From positions 345,580 through 409,579 of the forward strand of contig CAZKCO010000002.1 of the NCBI GenBank assembly GCA_964551335.1: DNA of 64,000 nucleotides, written 5' to 3'. The position numbers were made by a program, and so were the translations under genes. Positions 51,021 to 60,115 of the stretch are shown here, piece by piece (position 1 is the stretch's first letter; each line of letters opens with the position of its first letter). The notes beneath the pieces were generated by a model. That model ran no database searches. It was not told where the DNA came from and saw only the letters and a list, made by a program, of their open reading frames with translations. This stretch comes from Tunicatimonas sp964551335. Its GTDB lineage: Bacteria; Bacteroidota; Bacteroidia; Cytophagales; Cyclobacteriaceae.

Positions 51021-52328
51021 CTACGCAAAAGGATGCTGGTAGGAAGCCCGATATTCTCGCTTTAGCATAGATTGGGCCTGCTGGTTGTTTAGTACTCCCA
51101 TCGTTTTGGCATCAATCTGTAGTTTGGACTCAGTCAGAAAAGCAACATCTGCATAGATGACTGATGCAGTTGTTTGGTAGGCATCATGTAGTGGTGCGGA
51201 GATACTTTCATTTGAGTCCTCATCGATTCCCTGGGCAAACTCAATAAATAGTTTCTGAATTGCCATCATCCCACTCTCGAGCCAGGATTCGTCAGCAGTA
51301 AATCGAACCTGACCGTGTACAATTTTATCTGTGCCATCAGCCGGGTAAACCTCCCAGCCTAAGTCGCTGGCGTAGATAGTCGCTTTTTCTCCGTAGTAAA
51401 ATACTCCGTGTGTGGTATCAGGATTTTGCAGGGCTGAGCCCCAACTTTGGTGAGTCCAGTGAAGGGGAAATCCGTCAAAGTCAAATTTAACATCCAGGTA
51501 GTCAGGGTTATCTTGCGAAAAGTTTTTCACCGTACCACCCATCGCCGAAACCTGGGTTGGCAAATCGAGTCCTAATACCTTTCTCGCATTGTGAATATAG
51601 TGGATGCCCCAATCGGCCAGTATACCCCGGCTAAAGGCGTGCTGCCCCCGCCACTGAGGAGTGTTTCCTTCCGGACTAGTCATAAAGTCTACGCGGGGAG
51701 CGGGTCCGCAGAAGGCATCATAGTCCAAATGATCTGGTATGGTACTTTTCACGATGGTGCCTTCATTCCAGTAGATGTTAGCTTTAGCCTGGAGAATTTT
51801 ACCAGCGGCACCTTTGGCAATGTAGGACTTCACCTGATCATTTGTGTCCAACTGAACCCGTGGGAAATCTACCTGCACCACGTTCGCAGCCTTTTGGTGA
51901 GCTATGAGCATAGCCTGGGCTTCCCGGATGTCGTAGCAAATTGGTTTTTCCAAAAATACGTGCAAGCCTTTTTCACAGGCAGCAACAAATTGCAAAGCAT
52001 GCCAGTGGGGAGGGGTGGCGATTACCACTGCTTCCAAATTGGGGATATCGTACATCTGCCGGTAGTCAGCAAACAGCTTCGGAACTGGCTGAGAAGCAGC
52101 CACCACCACTTCAGCCGCTCTTTGTAAAGAAACCTGGTTCACATCGCAAAGCCCTACCACCTCGAATCTGCCGCAAGAAAGTATATTCGGAAGTAGAAAG
52201 TCAGTACCCCACCAGCCCGTACCAACCATAGCGATCTTAATCTTAGCCTGCTCTTGAAAAAGTTTAACCGGGGTTACTATTGTACTTGCGGCTAAAGCAG
52301 AAGACTTTAAAAATTCTCGGCGTTTCAT
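51021..52328 (-). CDS. Gfo/Idh/MocA oxidoreductase with Tat-like signal
   Basis: Protein of 435 residues. The N-terminus 'MKRREFLKSSALAASTIV' has the RR-x-F-L pattern of a twin-arginine signal, so the enzyme is probably folded before export to the periplasm. The Rossmann fold reads 'IAMVGTGWWGTDFLLPN' (GxGxxG), the catalytic motif 'HVFLEKPICYD' (EKP) is present, and 'GILADWGIHYIHNARK' supplies the catalytic His region. Exported members of this family often act on glycosidic or modified sugars using a tightly bound NAD. Substrate is unknown. It is 53 bp behind the TauE gene. Confidence 0.85.
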   Translation of the reverse strand: MKRREFLKSSALAASTIVTPVKLFQEQAKIKIAMVGTGWWGTDFLLPNILSCGRFEVVGLCDVNQVSLQRAAEVVVAASQPVPKLFADYRQMYDIPNLEAVVIATPPHWHALQFVAACEKGLHVFLEKPICYDIREAQAMLIAHQKAANVVQVDFPRVQLDTNDQVKSYIAKGAAGKILQAKANIYWNEGTIVKSTIPDHLDYDAFCGPAPRVDFMTSPEGNTPQWRGQHAFSRGILADWGIHYIHNARKVLGLDLPTQVSAMGGTVKNFSQDNPDYLDVKFDFDGFPLHWTHQSWGSALQNPDTTHGVFYYGEKATIYASDLGWEVYPADGTDKIVHGQVRFTADESWLESGMMAIQKLFIEFAQGIDEDSNESISAPLHDAYQTTASVIYADVAFLTESKLQIDAKTMGVLNNQQAQSMLKREYRASYQHPFA

Positions 52329-52381
52329 AGGTTAGTACGATTTTTAGGTTGAACATTTATGGATACTACTTAATGATTAGC

Positions 52382-53167
52382 TTAAATGAATAACTCGGCC
52401 ACTAAAATGAGGCTACCCATTCCCAGTACCAGCCAGCCGAAAGAACGCCGCAAAGTCTGATTGGAAATATTCAAGGTTAACCGGGTACCCACCATAATGC
52501 CCACCACAGCCAGCACCGTAATCGAGATCAGGAAATACCAGTTGATTTGATAATTGATCACATCGCCTAAAAAGCCGATTAATGAGTTAGCAGTAATGAT
52601 CAGCAACGTGGTACCCACGGCCGTCTTAAAGCACATTCGGGCGAAGTAAATCAAGGCCGGGATAATCAGAAAGCCACCTCCGGCCCCGACAAATCCGGTC
52701 AGCATGCCGGTTAGTAACCCTACTACTACCAAGTATAGGTTGGTCCGTTGCTGACGCTCTGATTGATCATGGTTCTTTCTAATAATTAACGCCCGGGAAG
52801 CTATAATCATTAGCAGGGCAAAAACTCCCATGATCAGCCCCTGTTTAGATAACTGAAAGTTGCTGGTCTGGTAAATGATGTCGGGAATGGCTGGCATTAG
52901 CCATTTGCGCGTTGAGAAAATTGCTAATAGCGAAGGTAGCCCAAAAGTAATCCCGGTACGTAGGTGTACCATCTGGGCATTGAGTTTCAGAAATGTACCC
53001 ACCAGGCTGGTAGTACCTACAATGAATAGCGAATAGGCTGAAGCCATTACGGCATCAATAGAAAATAAGTAGACCAGTATGGGAACGGACAAGATAGAGC
53101 CACCCCCACCTAACGTTCCCAATACCAAGCCCACGAAGAATAGCGATATGTAACCCAGCACTTCCAT
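52382..53167 (-). CDS. Sulfite exporter TauE/SafE family membrane protein
   Basis: Integral membrane protein of 261 residues with about eight hydrophobic helices in two repeats. The repeated family motif is seen as 'GLVLGTLGGGGSILSVPILVYLF' near the N-terminus and 'GLLTGMLTGFVGAGGGFLIIPALIY' in the middle. TauE/SafE proteins move sulfur-containing or organic anions across the inner membrane. Its start shares one base with the stop of the dihaem cytochrome gene, so the two are translationally coupled, supporting a sulfur-compound role such as export of sulfite or tetrathionate chemistry products. Confidence 0.85.
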   Translation of the reverse strand: MEVLGYISLFFVGLVLGTLGGGGSILSVPILVYLFSIDAVMASAYSLFIVGTTSLVGTFLKLNAQMVHLRTGITFGLPSLLAIFSTRKWLMPAIPDIIYQTSNFQLSKQGLIMGVFALLMIIASRALIIRKNHDQSERQQRTNLYLVVVGLLTGMLTGFVGAGGGFLIIPALIYFARMCFKTAVGTTLLIITANSLIGFLGDVINYQINWYFLISITVLAVVGIMVGTRLTLNISNQTLRRSFGWLVLGMGSLILVAELFI

Positions 53168-54204
53168 TATTGATACGCCGCTTTGATGGGGGCAAACGGG
53201 CCATATTTATGTTGTTCTTCCGAAAACTCATCAACGTAGGGCCCAAAAGGATGATCTACCGGTTTTTTGGAGATATCCGGCCAGTCAGCCGACAAGTCTT
53301 TTTCGGGCCGAGGCATGGAGTTTACGTAGGCAGCTACATCCCAGGCTTCTTCGTCCGTCAGAAAGGGATTCTCAAAGGTAACCCCGTAGGGCATATTCGA
53401 TTTGACGTAAGAAGCAAATTTTGAGACACGGTACAGCCCCGCACCAAAGTTGTAGCTATTGTCTCCGTACAGCGGCGGGTAAGTCCACTCCAGTCCGCTT
53501 TCAGCCAGTTGGCCTTCGCCATCCGCCCCGTGGCAGCGAGCGCAGTAGTTATCGTACACTGTCTTTCCCCTCACCGGATCAGCAGGTCGATCCAGTGGTT
53601 TAAGTTCTACTAGCCCAAAACCAGGTCGGCTTTCCCCTTTTTGCACACCTTTGCCTACCCACTTCAGGTAAGCAACCATTGCCTGCATCTCCCGGCTGGC
53701 TGAATCGAGCTTCTCTCCGTTCAGGCTACGTTCAATGCAATCGTTCACTCGCTTTTCAAATCCCTCTATAATGCCGGAGCGATTGCGCCGCTTGGGATAG
53801 GAAGACGCTACCCGGGCGTAGTTATTTCCGAAGGGAACGGTACCGGCTTTCAGATGACAATTCTGACAGTTCATTCCGTTGCTGATCTGCCTTACCTTCC
53901 CCTTAGGGCCTAAATACTTTGAGGTGTGGGCGATTAGCTCCCGCCCGTAGCGGATCTTATCCCCTTGAGCGTTATGAGGAATAGCCGACGTATCGGGGGC
54001 CTGCCATAAGGCTTCTGTTTCCGAAACCGCCCTTGGACTGGCTGAAGCCATTGATTGGGCGTTATTCGCTTTGAATGATATCAGCCCTATCGCATCGCCC
54101 AGGAACAGTGCCGTAGAACCCACTACGCAGATAATCAGTACCCAGACCAATTGAATTAGTCGCTTAACGTATTGAATAAAAGACTTTTCAGACATTTCGA
54201 ACAA
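53167..54204 (-). CDS. Membrane-anchored dihaem cytochrome c, TsdA (thiosulfate dehydrogenase)-like
   Basis: Protein of 345 residues with an N-terminal membrane helix ('LVWVLIICVVGSTALFL'). Two haem-binding CxxCH motifs appear: 'MNCQNCHLKAG' (about 108) and 'NYCARCHGADGEG' (about 217). The first domain also has 'FEKRVNDCIERSLNGEKLD' with an additional cysteine, which in TsdA is a haem ligand, and the second has 'NMPYGVTFENPFLTDEEAWDVAAYVNS'. These match TsdA, which couples two thiosulfates into tetrathionate. A methionine or other ligand cannot be resolved here, so SoxA-like function is an alternative. Neighbours TauE and DsrE fit sulfur metabolism. Confidence 0.8.
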   Translation of the reverse strand: MFEMSEKSFIQYVKRLIQLVWVLIICVVGSTALFLGDAIGLISFKANNAQSMASASPRAVSETEALWQAPDTSAIPHNAQGDKIRYGRELIAHTSKYLGPKGKVRQISNGMNCQNCHLKAGTVPFGNNYARVASSYPKRRNRSGIIEGFEKRVNDCIERSLNGEKLDSASREMQAMVAYLKWVGKGVQKGESRPGFGLVELKPLDRPADPVRGKTVYDNYCARCHGADGEGQLAESGLEWTYPPLYGDNSYNFGAGLYRVSKFASYVKSNMPYGVTFENPFLTDEEAWDVAAYVNSMPRPEKDLSADWPDISKKPVDHPFGPYVDEFSEEQHKYGPFAPIKAAYQ

Positions 54205-54322
54205 TTAGCAATGTGCAGTTAGCAATGAACAATTGATAGTGGCAGTGAGTGAAGAACAATTAGCTGAGAGCTATATGCGGTAATGAAGTCAATTGTTCAC
54301 TGTACATTGCACACTGTTAATT
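54205..54322. repeat. Word-repeat dyad between dsrE and the cytochrome gene
   Basis: 54226-54236 (TGAACAATTGA) pairs perfectly with 54289-54299, and the arms extend outward for about 35 bp with about eight mismatches (AGCAATGTGCAGT words against complementary GTACATTGCACACTG words). The loop is about 52 nt. It sits in the spacer of two same-strand genes. Confidence 0.7.
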
Positions 54323-54326
54323 GAAT

Positions 54327-54743
54327 TTAGTTGTGTGCTTCTTTGATGTAGCCCCAGCCTTCTCCTTGTTTAGTGACAATTTCCAGAATACCGTCGGGTA
54401 CGGTACCCACCCCGGGCAGTAATTGGGATTTATCCACTTGCCGTCGTTTCATGGTGCCTTCGCATACCTTGAACGAGACATTGTCATTGTCTTTCAGTTG
54501 CGTAATATCATCGGCCACTGAAGAACCATCGGCCAGTACCATCGCAATCGCCCCGCCGTACACCACTACTTCAAATTCTGAGTCGGGGTAAGCCTGGCTC
54601 ATCATTTTTACGTGCCGCATGGTGGATTGGTGGGCTTTTTCATCCTGACTGGTCACGTCAAAGACGATTTTAACGGGTTTATCCTGCGCCCAAGCTTGTA
54701 GAGTAAAAGTCAAAAGAAGGAGCGGTATTGAAAACTTTTTCAT
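54327..54743 (-). CDS. DsrE-family exported protein
   Basis: Protein of 138 residues. The signal peptide ends 'LQAWAQ'. The mature part shows the DsrE/F fold pattern: 'VKIVFDVTSQDEKAHQSTMRHV' at the start, 'FEVVVYGGAIAMVLADGSS' (central beta-alpha unit) and 'VSFKVCEGTMKRRQVDKSQLLPG', with one Cys (about residue 98) at the place of the sulfur-carrying cysteine of DsrE-like sulfurtransferases. Periplasmic members often occur with thiosulfate oxidation genes. It is followed by the cytochrome gene after 123 bp and preceded by a terminator. Confidence 0.82.
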   Translation of the reverse strand: MKKFSIPLLLLTFTLQAWAQDKPVKIVFDVTSQDEKAHQSTMRHVKMMSQAYPDSEFEVVVYGGAIAMVLADGSSVADDITQLKDNDNVSFKVCEGTMKRRQVDKSQLLPGVGTVPDGILEIVTKQGEGWGYIKEAHN

Positions 54744-54767
54744 TTGATTTTATTTTTGATTGGTTTC

Positions 54768-54806
54768 AAAAAAACTAAGCTCCCCGGGCAAGTTGCCCGG
54801 GAAGCA
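54768..54806 (-). terminator. Strong Rho-independent terminator after the Tat-exported protein gene
   Basis: CCCGGGC (54783-54789) pairs with GCCCGGG (54795-54801), with further A-T and AGC/GCT pairs. Seven A (54768-54774) form the minus-strand U-run. It separates the Tat-protein gene from dsrE. Confidence 0.88.
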
Positions 54807-54821
54807 AAGTGAGGGATAAAT

Positions 54822-55529
54822 TTAGCCACCAGCGTAGATATACGCACAATCGCGCTCTTGCGCCCGGCCCAAAGCCCAAACCCCAGAAGGTACAATCTGG
54901 ATGCCCGGTAGAACACCGGCTACCCATTCCTTCTTTACTTCCTCGGCGTCTAATCCCATCGCCTGGGCCGCAAAACCGCTGTATACGCTAAGTGCAAGGT
55001 CACAAACGCAGTACATAGCGCCTCTTTTTTGCTGGGCTTTAATACCGTCAATACCCGGCAGCGGGAAATCTCCTTCTTTAGGCTCGTAGTAAAGATTGCG
55101 TTTAGAAGCAGCCTGGGTACTATTATCGGTCACTTTAAACATCTCACCGAAATTGTATTTCTTCCAGAGCTCATCTTTCATAGCAAACGGAATTGCATTG
55201 TGGCGCAGTACTACCATAGCGGTCATATCTTCGTCTTGGGTTCCCGTTTGATTGTTGGTCATCATAAACGCCCAGGGCCAGATAATACCTAATCCATCGT
55301 GAGGCTCGGTAGCATCGTAGACCACACGGTGCTCACCTTTTACGTTTTTGAACCAGGCTTCGGCTTCACCGACCGTTTTTGCTGAAGGGCGAAAACTGGC
55401 CTCAGAGCTAGCTCCTATTCCAGCTAAAGCAGGTACTGCCAAGCCCGCCGCTCCGGTGGTAGCCATTAGTTTTCCTACAAAGTTTCTACGAGAACTGAGG
55501 CTAGGTGAATTCAGGTTTTGAAAATCCAT
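54822..55529 (-). CDS. Tat-exported protein of unknown function near the sulfur genes
   Basis: Protein of 235 residues. The N-terminus has 'SSRRNFVGKLMATTGAAGLA' (about 12-31), a good twin-arginine signal with the RRNFxG pattern. The mature part has 'TAMVVLRHNAIPFAMKDELWKKYN' and 'KRGAMYCVCDLALSVYSGFA' (two cysteines separated by one residue) and ends 'ERDCAYIYAGG'. The first block recalls the strand order of DsrE-like folds, so it may be a distant exported DsrE relative, but this is not secure. It is first in the sulfur-related set, with its own terminator. Confidence 0.65.
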   Translation of the reverse strand: MDFQNLNSPSLSSRRNFVGKLMATTGAAGLAVPALAGIGASSEASFRPSAKTVGEAEAWFKNVKGEHRVVYDATEPHDGLGIIWPWAFMMTNNQTGTQDEDMTAMVVLRHNAIPFAMKDELWKKYNFGEMFKVTDNSTQAASKRNLYYEPKEGDFPLPGIDGIKAQQKRGAMYCVCDLALSVYSGFAAQAMGLDAEEVKKEWVAGVLPGIQIVPSGVWALGRAQERDCAYIYAGG

Positions 55530-55837
55530 AATGTGTAAAGTTTAGGTTAAGAAAAGATTAATTGAATGAAATATTTATTGTATCAGCTGAGTTGGTTCAT
55601 CTGATTTTTATCGCCAACCTTTAGCTGTTTTTATACCCTTAATAGTTGCCCGGTTGCCCTTAATACTGGCTATAAAAAATATTTTTTGATTTTTTTATCT
55701 ATCAGCAAAACACGGGAATATGGTGTCTGGAGCATAATTATTAGGGTAAACAAAAGGTAGACAGCAGTCATAAATAAGGTAGACATAATGTGTACGCTAT
55801 AGCATAAAATCGCCCTTCTTATCGTTCAAAAAAGCTT
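55530..55837. other. Intergenic region between the Tat protein and TonB receptor genes
   Basis: About 300 bp without a gene. It includes A+T-rich runs (55670-55700) and no clear hairpin or exact -7 match. The promoter of the Tat-protein gene should lie at the left end, and the 3' end of the receptor transcript at the right end. Confidence 0.4.
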
Positions 55838-58270
55838 TTATTGTACACGTTGGCGCTCGGTTTCTGATCCCGATCGGATATTTACTTTCTTTAGCTTTTT
55901 GTTGCCGAAGGTTTTTGTATAGGTGATGCTAAAGCCCCGCATACCAAAGCTATAAGAAAAGAAGGCTTCCGTATTGGCTTGAGGACTATTGATATCGCCC
56001 CGCCAGGCGTAAGTATTCAGTAGATCGGTTCCTACCAGGCTAATTGTGCCCCAGTCATCTTTTAACTGTTTCTTCAGGCCTACGTCCAATCGGCCCAGCG
56101 GCTTCAGATGAATCAGTCCCCACTGAGAAGCCGACTGAAAGTAGCCCGTCATCTCAACCGAGTATCCGCTGGACAATTGGAACGTATTGGTTCCGTTGTA
56201 GGTAAAGCTCAGTAGGTGATGGTTAACATTGTTTTTCAGATGCTGGGTCTCGTACTGAAAATGGTAAAGCGATAAATCGTTTCTAAACTCCCACCAGTCG
56301 GTGATCGCAATGGGTAAGGTAGTATGAATACCGTACGACTGCTGGTACTTAAGATTTTGCGTACGGAGCACTTGCAGGTTTGTCTCCGGATCAATTTCCG
56401 GTTGAAAGGGCGCAATAGCCTGCTGAACATAATTATACTTCAGGGAAATCCACCATTGCTTGCGTTGATAGCTCAAGTCCACCCCGTCGCTAATAGCGGG
56501 ACGAAGAGCTAGATTGCCACTAAATACAGTGGTAGGATTGATGAAATAAACAAAGGGAGCCAGATCGTTGTAGGTAGGCCGGGTAATCCTCCGGTTCAAC
56601 GCCAGATGCAGTTTGCTTTCCTTAGCTAGGTTTCGGGTAACCGACAAAGTCGGAAAGTAATTGCCAAATTCCCGGTCTACCAACGCTTCTTCTTCAGGCG
56701 TAGCCATGTAGGTATCGGTGTACTCGTAGCGTAGGCCGCCCTGCAAATTCCAATGAATGCCCGGTTGCCAGTTAGCCGAAACGTAGCCAGCCAGAATTTT
56801 CTCATCTAGCGTAGCACTACTGGTAAATATGGGGTCAATAACCGTAGTGCCGCCAATGGTACGGGTGGTAGTAACGATGTTAGTAAATTGCGAAAGCGAA
56901 CCCTTCATTCCAGCTTCGAGAGAAAATGTCTCACTTACGATATTGGAGTAGTCTATACTTCCTACTTCAAAGTGAATAGGGGTTTGCTTGTCTACCTCAA
57001 TAAATTCTTCCTCGGAAAGTTCAGAACCGTTTAAAGTGGTTTGCCGGGTATAATCTGAGGGCTGTCGCTGGTGGTAGTATAGGTAATCGAGAGATATGTT
57101 AAGCTCCTGTTGCTCGCTGAGTTGGTGGCGAATACCCAGACTGGCCGTGGCGCTCTGCCAGCGGTTAATCTCATTTACCTGGGTATTGGTTTCTAAGATT
57201 GAGTCCGGCGCCACGATGTTTATACTGTTGATTCTATCTCGTGTGTTCCAGTAGCGGCGGTAGCCGGTCACCAGCAAACTAATATCCGTTCTTTTATCTA
57301 AGTCAAATTCCAGCCCCGCCTGAAGGTTTTGTACGGTGGTGACCGGTTCCCGGCGGTTAGTGTTCATATCTGACCAGGTAAAGTTTCCTTTATCAATAAA
57401 CCGGCTGTTTTTCCATACATTCTCCCTCCGATCGCTCAGAATAGAATAATTTAGAAAAGTATTAAACCGAAGTCCACGGTGGTTGACCGAACCGTTTGCC
57501 CCCCAGGTTTCACCGCTGTTGTATCCGCCCGTCACTCCAAAGTTGCCACTGGTACCCAGATCGGCGTTCTCGGCCATCACCAGATGAATGATACCCGCGT
57601 TGCCTTCGGCATCGTACTTCGCCGGAGGCGTGGTAATCAGTTCTATCTTCTCAATATTGGCCGAGCTCATTCCGTTCAGCATTTGTACGACAGCTTCGGT
57701 GGGCAGGCGGCTAATCTTTCCATTGATCATAATCAGTACCCCGTTCTTACCGTTCAGGATAATGCTGTTATTCTGTCGGTTTACAATCACTCCCGGACTC
57801 TTTTCCAGTACTTCCAGCACAGTGCTACCGGCAGAAGTAACGCTACTCTGTACATTCACTACCGTCCGGTCTACCTGTTTCTCAAACAGCGGCTTTTGGG
57901 CTCTGACCACTACTTCATCTAGCTCCTGCGTACTTTCCGCTAACCGGAAGGTGCCTAAATCGCCAGTTAATGCCGAAGATTTATCAATAGGAGAAGAAAC
58001 AGTTTGGTAGCCGATCATCCCTATCTGGAGAATGTAATTGTCAGGTTTTGCTTCCAGAGAAAACTTGCCTGAGGCATCGGAAATGGTTCCTAATGCCAGG
58101 GAAGAGTCAGCCGAGTGCAGTAGCAGCACATTGGCATAAGAGACGGCCTGATGGTTGTGGTCTTTTATCTCTCCTTGGTAAATAACCTGAGCGGATAGGT
58201 AATTTGATCCAATCGCCAGAATTAGTGCCAATAGTACTTTGATTGAGTTTAGGGGAAAATTCATTAGCAT
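55838..58270 (-). CDS. TonB-dependent receptor of the outer-membrane beta-barrel (OMP_b-brl_3) type
   Basis: Outer-membrane protein of 810 residues; the ATG two codons in (MNFPLNSIKV) is equally possible. The signal peptide ends 'SNYLSAQ'. A CarboxypepD_reg-like domain covers about 28-115 ('IYQGEIKDHNHQAVSYANVLL'). The plug follows: 'SVTSAGSTVLEVLEKSPGVIVN', 'LIMINGKISRLPTEAVVQMLN', 'IEKIELITTPPAKYDAEGNAG'. The remainder is a beta-barrel ('FGMRGFSITYTKTFGNKKL'). This class lacks an evident TonB box and often handles peptides or unknown compounds. Alone, no SusD or substrate-binding partner is near. Confidence 0.86.
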   Translation of the reverse strand: MLMNFPLNSIKVLLALILAIGSNYLSAQVIYQGEIKDHNHQAVSYANVLLLHSADSSLALGTISDASGKFSLEAKPDNYILQIGMIGYQTVSSPIDKSSALTGDLGTFRLAESTQELDEVVVRAQKPLFEKQVDRTVVNVQSSVTSAGSTVLEVLEKSPGVIVNRQNNSIILNGKNGVLIMINGKISRLPTEAVVQMLNGMSSANIEKIELITTPPAKYDAEGNAGIIHLVMAENADLGTSGNFGVTGGYNSGETWGANGSVNHRGLRFNTFLNYSILSDRRENVWKNSRFIDKGNFTWSDMNTNRREPVTTVQNLQAGLEFDLDKRTDISLLVTGYRRYWNTRDRINSINIVAPDSILETNTQVNEINRWQSATASLGIRHQLSEQQELNISLDYLYYHQRQPSDYTRQTTLNGSELSEEEFIEVDKQTPIHFEVGSIDYSNIVSETFSLEAGMKGSLSQFTNIVTTTRTIGGTTVIDPIFTSSATLDEKILAGYVSANWQPGIHWNLQGGLRYEYTDTYMATPEEEALVDREFGNYFPTLSVTRNLAKESKLHLALNRRITRPTYNDLAPFVYFINPTTVFSGNLALRPAISDGVDLSYQRKQWWISLKYNYVQQAIAPFQPEIDPETNLQVLRTQNLKYQQSYGIHTTLPIAITDWWEFRNDLSLYHFQYETQHLKNNVNHHLLSFTYNGTNTFQLSSGYSVEMTGYFQSASQWGLIHLKPLGRLDVGLKKQLKDDWGTISLVGTDLLNTYAWRGDINSPQANTEAFFSYSFGMRGFSITYTKTFGNKKLKKVNIRSGSETERQRVQ

Positions 58271-58547
58271 AGCAGAGTTCTTTTCAAATTTTTTGCCTCA
58301 TTTAATAAGTTCACTTCTATCGTCCCCGTAGCAACTTGCGCCCGGAAGTAATCGATATCAGCACTTAGTAGAATCAGCAGGATAGATATTACCGCCCCCT
58401 ATAAATCATTTGTGTTGGTAACCTTCAATAGTCACCCAGTTTCTTTGCTCAATATGGTTATCTCCGGCTAATAAAGCCTATCAGCGATGTTGCAAGACAT
58501 TTAAAATTTTTCCTAATGACTATCAGATTTTTATTCTGACTGAGAAA

Positions 58548-59948
58548 TCAGCCCTCAGTTAGCGCCGGTTTAATATTCTGATTGTGATGAAAGATATTTT
58601 CCGGATCGTATTTTCGTTTGATCTGCGCCAGCCGACTTAGGTTGCCGCCGTAGGTACTTTCAATGCGTCCATCGTCCTCTTCCATCATAAAATTCACATA
58701 AGTGCCGCCTGAGGCAAAAGGATGGGTTGCATTGTAGTAGGACTTGCACCAGTCGATGATTACATCTTTTCGAGCGGGGTCGTGATCAACCCCTACAATT
58801 ACTTCAGCCCAACGGGCATCCCGGTGCTGCCAGGCAGTGGCATCCTCCGGCACTTCGTGGGCCTTGCCATCAATCGGATAAAGATGCATAGTTGATAAAT
58901 ACGAAGGCATTTCCGAACCCTGCTGAATGAAGACATCCATAGCCTCGTCCGTCAGTTCCGTGAAGAAGTCCGATTTCCAGTACCACTGCATACCCGGCGG
59001 GTAGAGGGCATCAAACATAGACTGTAAAGCGGGTAGCGGTAACGGCCCCACAAAATCCAGGATGGGAGGACCGAACTCCCGGATAGGAGCGAACACTTCT
59101 TCTCGCTTATCCTCTGGGCCGGTGTAGTTCCACACCACTCCGCATACGTTCTGGTTATGCAGATGCGTAGGAAACGGATCGCCGGGAGGAACCATGAGAA
59201 AGGCAAAGAACCCGTAGAGATTGTGATCGGCTTTCGCCATTACATCCCGGTAAAACTGCATAGCTTCTTTCGCCTGCTCTAAGGGCCAAAACATGGGGCC
59301 GGCGTAGACTTCGCTAATTTCGTGTAACTGAAAAGTAAAGGTAGTGACTACCCCAAAATTTCCGCCGCCCCCCCGTAGTGCCCAGAATAGATCAGTATTC
59401 TCCTGTTCATTGGCGATGACCGTAGAGCCATCGGCCAGTACCACTTCGGCTTCCAGTAAATTGTCAATCGTCAGACCGCACTTACGGGTCAGGTAACCTA
59501 ACCCTCCGCCTAAAGTAATCCCACCGATGCCGGTAGTGGAGATGATTCCGCTAGGTAGCGCCAGTCCGTGTTCGTGGGTTTCCTGGTCTATATCCCCTAG
59601 GGTACAACCGGCCTCCACCTGGGCAACTTTTTTCTCGGCGTCGATCTCAATGCTTTTCATTAAAGAAAGATCAATAGCCAATCCGTTGTTGCACAAGCCT
59701 AAACCGGCACCGTTGTGCCCTCCACTCCGAACCGAGATTTCTAAGTCATTTTCACGGGCAAACCGAATAGCCGTAGCTACATCATTGTTGTTAGAGCATT
59801 TGACGATGAGCGCCGGTTTTTTATCAATCATAGCATTGTAAAGCTGGCGGGCTTCATCGTAAGAACCATCGCCGGGCAGGATAACTTCACCCTGGATACT
59901 TGACTTTAAGTCATTTAGAGATTGAGTAGTATTAGTGATCATAGTCAT
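58548..59948 (-). CDS. FAD-linked oxidase of the berberine-bridge (BBE) type
   Basis: Flavoprotein of 466 residues from the ATG at 59948 (MTMITNTTQSLNDL); six bases later another ATG is possible. The FAD-binding PCMH domain shows 'KPALIVKCSNNNDVATAIRFA', 'ISVRSGGHNGAGLGLCNNGLAIDLSLMKSI' (His for covalent FAD in the SGGH motif) and 'GGITLGGGLGYLTRKCGLTIDNL'. The C-terminal BBE segment reads 'YNATHPFASGGTYVNFMMEEDDG'. Such enzymes oxidise sugars, alcohols or alkaloid-like molecules. It follows the broken AraC-type regulator gene in the same direction, so that regulator may have controlled it. Confidence 0.87.
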   Translation of the reverse strand: MTMITNTTQSLNDLKSSIQGEVILPGDGSYDEARQLYNAMIDKKPALIVKCSNNNDVATAIRFARENDLEISVRSGGHNGAGLGLCNNGLAIDLSLMKSIEIDAEKKVAQVEAGCTLGDIDQETHEHGLALPSGIISTTGIGGITLGGGLGYLTRKCGLTIDNLLEAEVVLADGSTVIANEQENTDLFWALRGGGGNFGVVTTFTFQLHEISEVYAGPMFWPLEQAKEAMQFYRDVMAKADHNLYGFFAFLMVPPGDPFPTHLHNQNVCGVVWNYTGPEDKREEVFAPIREFGPPILDFVGPLPLPALQSMFDALYPPGMQWYWKSDFFTELTDEAMDVFIQQGSEMPSYLSTMHLYPIDGKAHEVPEDATAWQHRDARWAEVIVGVDHDPARKDVIIDWCKSYYNATHPFASGGTYVNFMMEEDDGRIESTYGGNLSRLAQIKRKYDPENIFHHNQNIKPALTEG

Positions 59949-60115
59949 AAGTTTATATTCAAAGCAAGCAAGATTTGATTCATCCTGCCACCTCATTTGA
60001 TTCAAAGACTAACAGATTTGATTCATTGGCTGTATATAGCCCCTATTTTGGTAGTTGAATCGTCCTTTCAAGAAACAAACACTACCTTCATCAAACCATT
60101 ATTGATACTCTTATC

